Source: Spirochaetia bacterium
Lineage (GTDB): Bacteria > Spirochaetota > Spirochaetia > PWKH01
Reading direction: 5' to 3'
DNA: 6,687 bases
Assembly: GCA_021736545.1 (NCBI GenBank)
Contig: JAIPFS010000081.1
Coordinates: 1-6,687, forward strand
The notes beneath the pieces were generated by a model. It worked only from the letters and a program-made list of their open reading frames with translations, made no database searches and was not told the DNA's origin. Every line of letters starts with the position of its first letter. Position 1 is the stretch's first letter. Position numbers and translations under genes: made by a program. Positions 5,811-6,687 of this stretch are shown here, piece after piece.

Positions 5811-6443
5811 TCACCTTACTTGTAAAGCGTAATAAGCCTCAACAATTTTTTCAGCTGTTTCAAACTGGTTGCTTATATCAGTATTAATGATCAAATCCAC
5901 AAAATGGTAATCGTTATTATCAATACCGTAAATACGCTTATACCGTTGTGTATCCCTTCGATCCCGCTCAAGTGTTTCCTGAAGCTTTTCCTCAAAGCTT
6001 CCACCTTCGCGTGAATTAATACGCTCTGCTCTGGTTTCCAAGGAAGCTTCAAGATACACCTTTATATCTGCTTTATTCAGCATCCAAACTGCAAGTCGTG
6101 AACCGAGGACACAGTTCTTTTGGGAAGCCAGTTCAACTTGCTTCTTATCAAGCTTAATATCGTATGCATCAGTCTCTTCTGCTAGTCTGCATAATTCAAG
6201 AAAAGAGATTCCTTCATCCTCGGCCATGTTTCGAAATGTATAATTGATTACATCAATTTTGAGTTTCTCTGCCACTAGTCTGCTAACCGTACTGTTACCG
6301 CAGCCGCTTTTTCCCGAAATTGCAATCTGATGATACTTCTTTTTCCCCATATTAGTATTAATTTCATTCGGCTCAGACTTTGTATCACCGAATAAGTCTT
6401 TACCACTGGATGACTCCGCTTTATCACTCTTTTTATTCAACAT
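5811..6443 (-). CDS. cmk: Cytidylate kinase, archaeal type (AAA-type P-loop nucleotide kinase)
   Basis: The enzyme should phosphorylate CMP/dCMP with ATP in pyrimidine nucleotide metabolism. The 210-aa protein matches the archaeal-type family: IAISGKSGCGNST (40-52) is the P-loop, FRNMAEDEGISFLELCRLAE (70-89) the NMP-binding region (family pattern FRemA.e.g.sl.Ef...AE), GSRLAVWMLNKADIKVYLEA (114-133) the central strands, and RAERINSREG through ERDRRDTQRYKRIYGID (138-175) the lid, followed by DLIINT. The Walker-A lysine is replaced by Asn50 (codon AAC). Residues 1-35 are a charged, low-complexity extension that ordinary members lack. The ATG at 6443 has GGGAG 10 bases upstream and overlaps yicC by 11 bases; the internal Met32 (6350) would give the family-typical length but has no clear ribosome site. 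The partner gene order places it where guanylate kinase usually sits. Specificity for CMP is taken from family resemblance. Confidence 0.85.
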   Translation of the reverse strand: MLNKKSDKAESSSGKDLFGDTKSEPNEINTNMGKKKYHQIAISGKSGCGNSTVSRLVAEKLKIDVINYTFRNMAEDEGISFLELCRLAEETDAYDIKLDKKQVELASQKNCVLGSRLAVWMLNKADIKVYLEASLETRAERINSREGGSFEEKLQETLERDRRDTQRYKRIYGIDNNDYHFVDLIINTDISNQFETAEKIVEAYYALQVR

Positions 6444-6687
6444 TTCTCAGCTGCTCCCGAATATTTTCCAGACGATCCTTCATGACTACAACCGCTTGGT
6501 TTACTTCCACCATGCTGCTTTTAGAAGCTATGGTATTAATTTCACGATTCAGTTCCTGACAGAGAAAATCAATTTTTTTGCCCACCGCATTTTTTTCCTC
6601 TAAAAACGCTTCAAATTGATGCAGATGGCTTTCAATTCTCTGAAGTTCTTCATTAACTGAGTATTTTACCATAAGAACTGCTACTTC
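6433..6687 (-). CDS. yicC: YicC family protein, C-terminal end only
   Basis: The frame is open to the right edge, so the 84 residues seen are the C-terminal part of a protein of about 290 aa. They begin EVAVLMVKYSVNEELQRIESHL and continue with GKKIDFLCQELNREINTIASKSS and VVMKDRLENIREQLRNVE, which is the hallmark DUF1732 C-terminal domain of YicC/YloC proteins. E. coli YicC and Bacillus YloC have been described as endoribonucleases. The Met at 6672 is internal, since the matching family sequence (EVALL...DI.EEL.RL.SHL) continues upstream of it. Its stop lies 8 bases inside cmk, indicating one transcription unit. Confidence in the family is high. Confidence 0.95.
   Translation of the reverse strand, partial: EVAVLMVKYSVNEELQRIESHLHQFEAFLEEKNAVGKKIDFLCQELNREINTIASKSSMVEVNQAVVVMKDRLENIREQLRNVE

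Noticed and set aside
6670..6672. ATG at 6672 as the start of a separate small protein
   Set aside because: The five codons before it (EVAVL) continue the YicC family pattern to the window edge, so the Met is internal.

Overview
The window carries two converging gene groups from a bacterial chromosome of moderate-to-low G+C (about 40% by eye). I infer a spirochaete (Spirochaetales-like). The reasons are the unusual short omega subunit beginning AIPIDILI, an archaeal-type cytidylate kinase with a GKSGCGNST P-loop, and a spirochaete-looking membrane protein; these rest on remembered family resemblance, not on a search. No mobile element, CRISPR array, tRNA or rRNA was seen, and no stretch longer than about 160 bases lacks a gene.

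Left group, plus strand: (1) the C-terminal end of a macro-domain protein cut by the left edge (1-216); (2) an NFACT/RqcH-family ribosome quality control protein (287-1867) that keeps the Asp97-Arg98 pair; (3) a strongly diverged MEMO1/AmmeMemoRadiSam-B-like protein (1864-2970), overlapping rqcH by 4 bases and carrying an in-frame 15-bp tandem repeat; (4) after a 161-bp gap with A/T-rich sequence and a palindrome, a 490-aa single-pass membrane protein (3132-4604). The cytoplasmic part of this last protein looks to me like a degraded Ser/Thr-kinase C-lobe.

Right group, minus strand, read right to left: the end of yicC (cut by the right edge), an archaeal-type cytidylate kinase (cmk), rpoZ (RNA polymerase omega) and miaA (tRNA A37 dimethylallyltransferase). 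yicC/cmk and rpoZ/miaA overlap, while cmk and rpoZ are separated by about 170 bp holding a palindrome, T-tracts and a possible promoter. The arrangement recalls the widespread yicC-gmk-rpoZ block, with a CMP-kinase-type enzyme where guanylate kinase usually sits.

The two groups meet tail to tail: the last 95 bases of the membrane-protein gene are also the last 95 bases of miaA on the opposite strand. Both groups are mostly housekeeping (translation quality control, tRNA modification, transcription, nucleotide metabolism). The points most worth a second look are the missing Walker-A lysine in the kinase, the stripped-down MEMO homologue, the possible membrane pseudokinase, and the start site of rpoZ.
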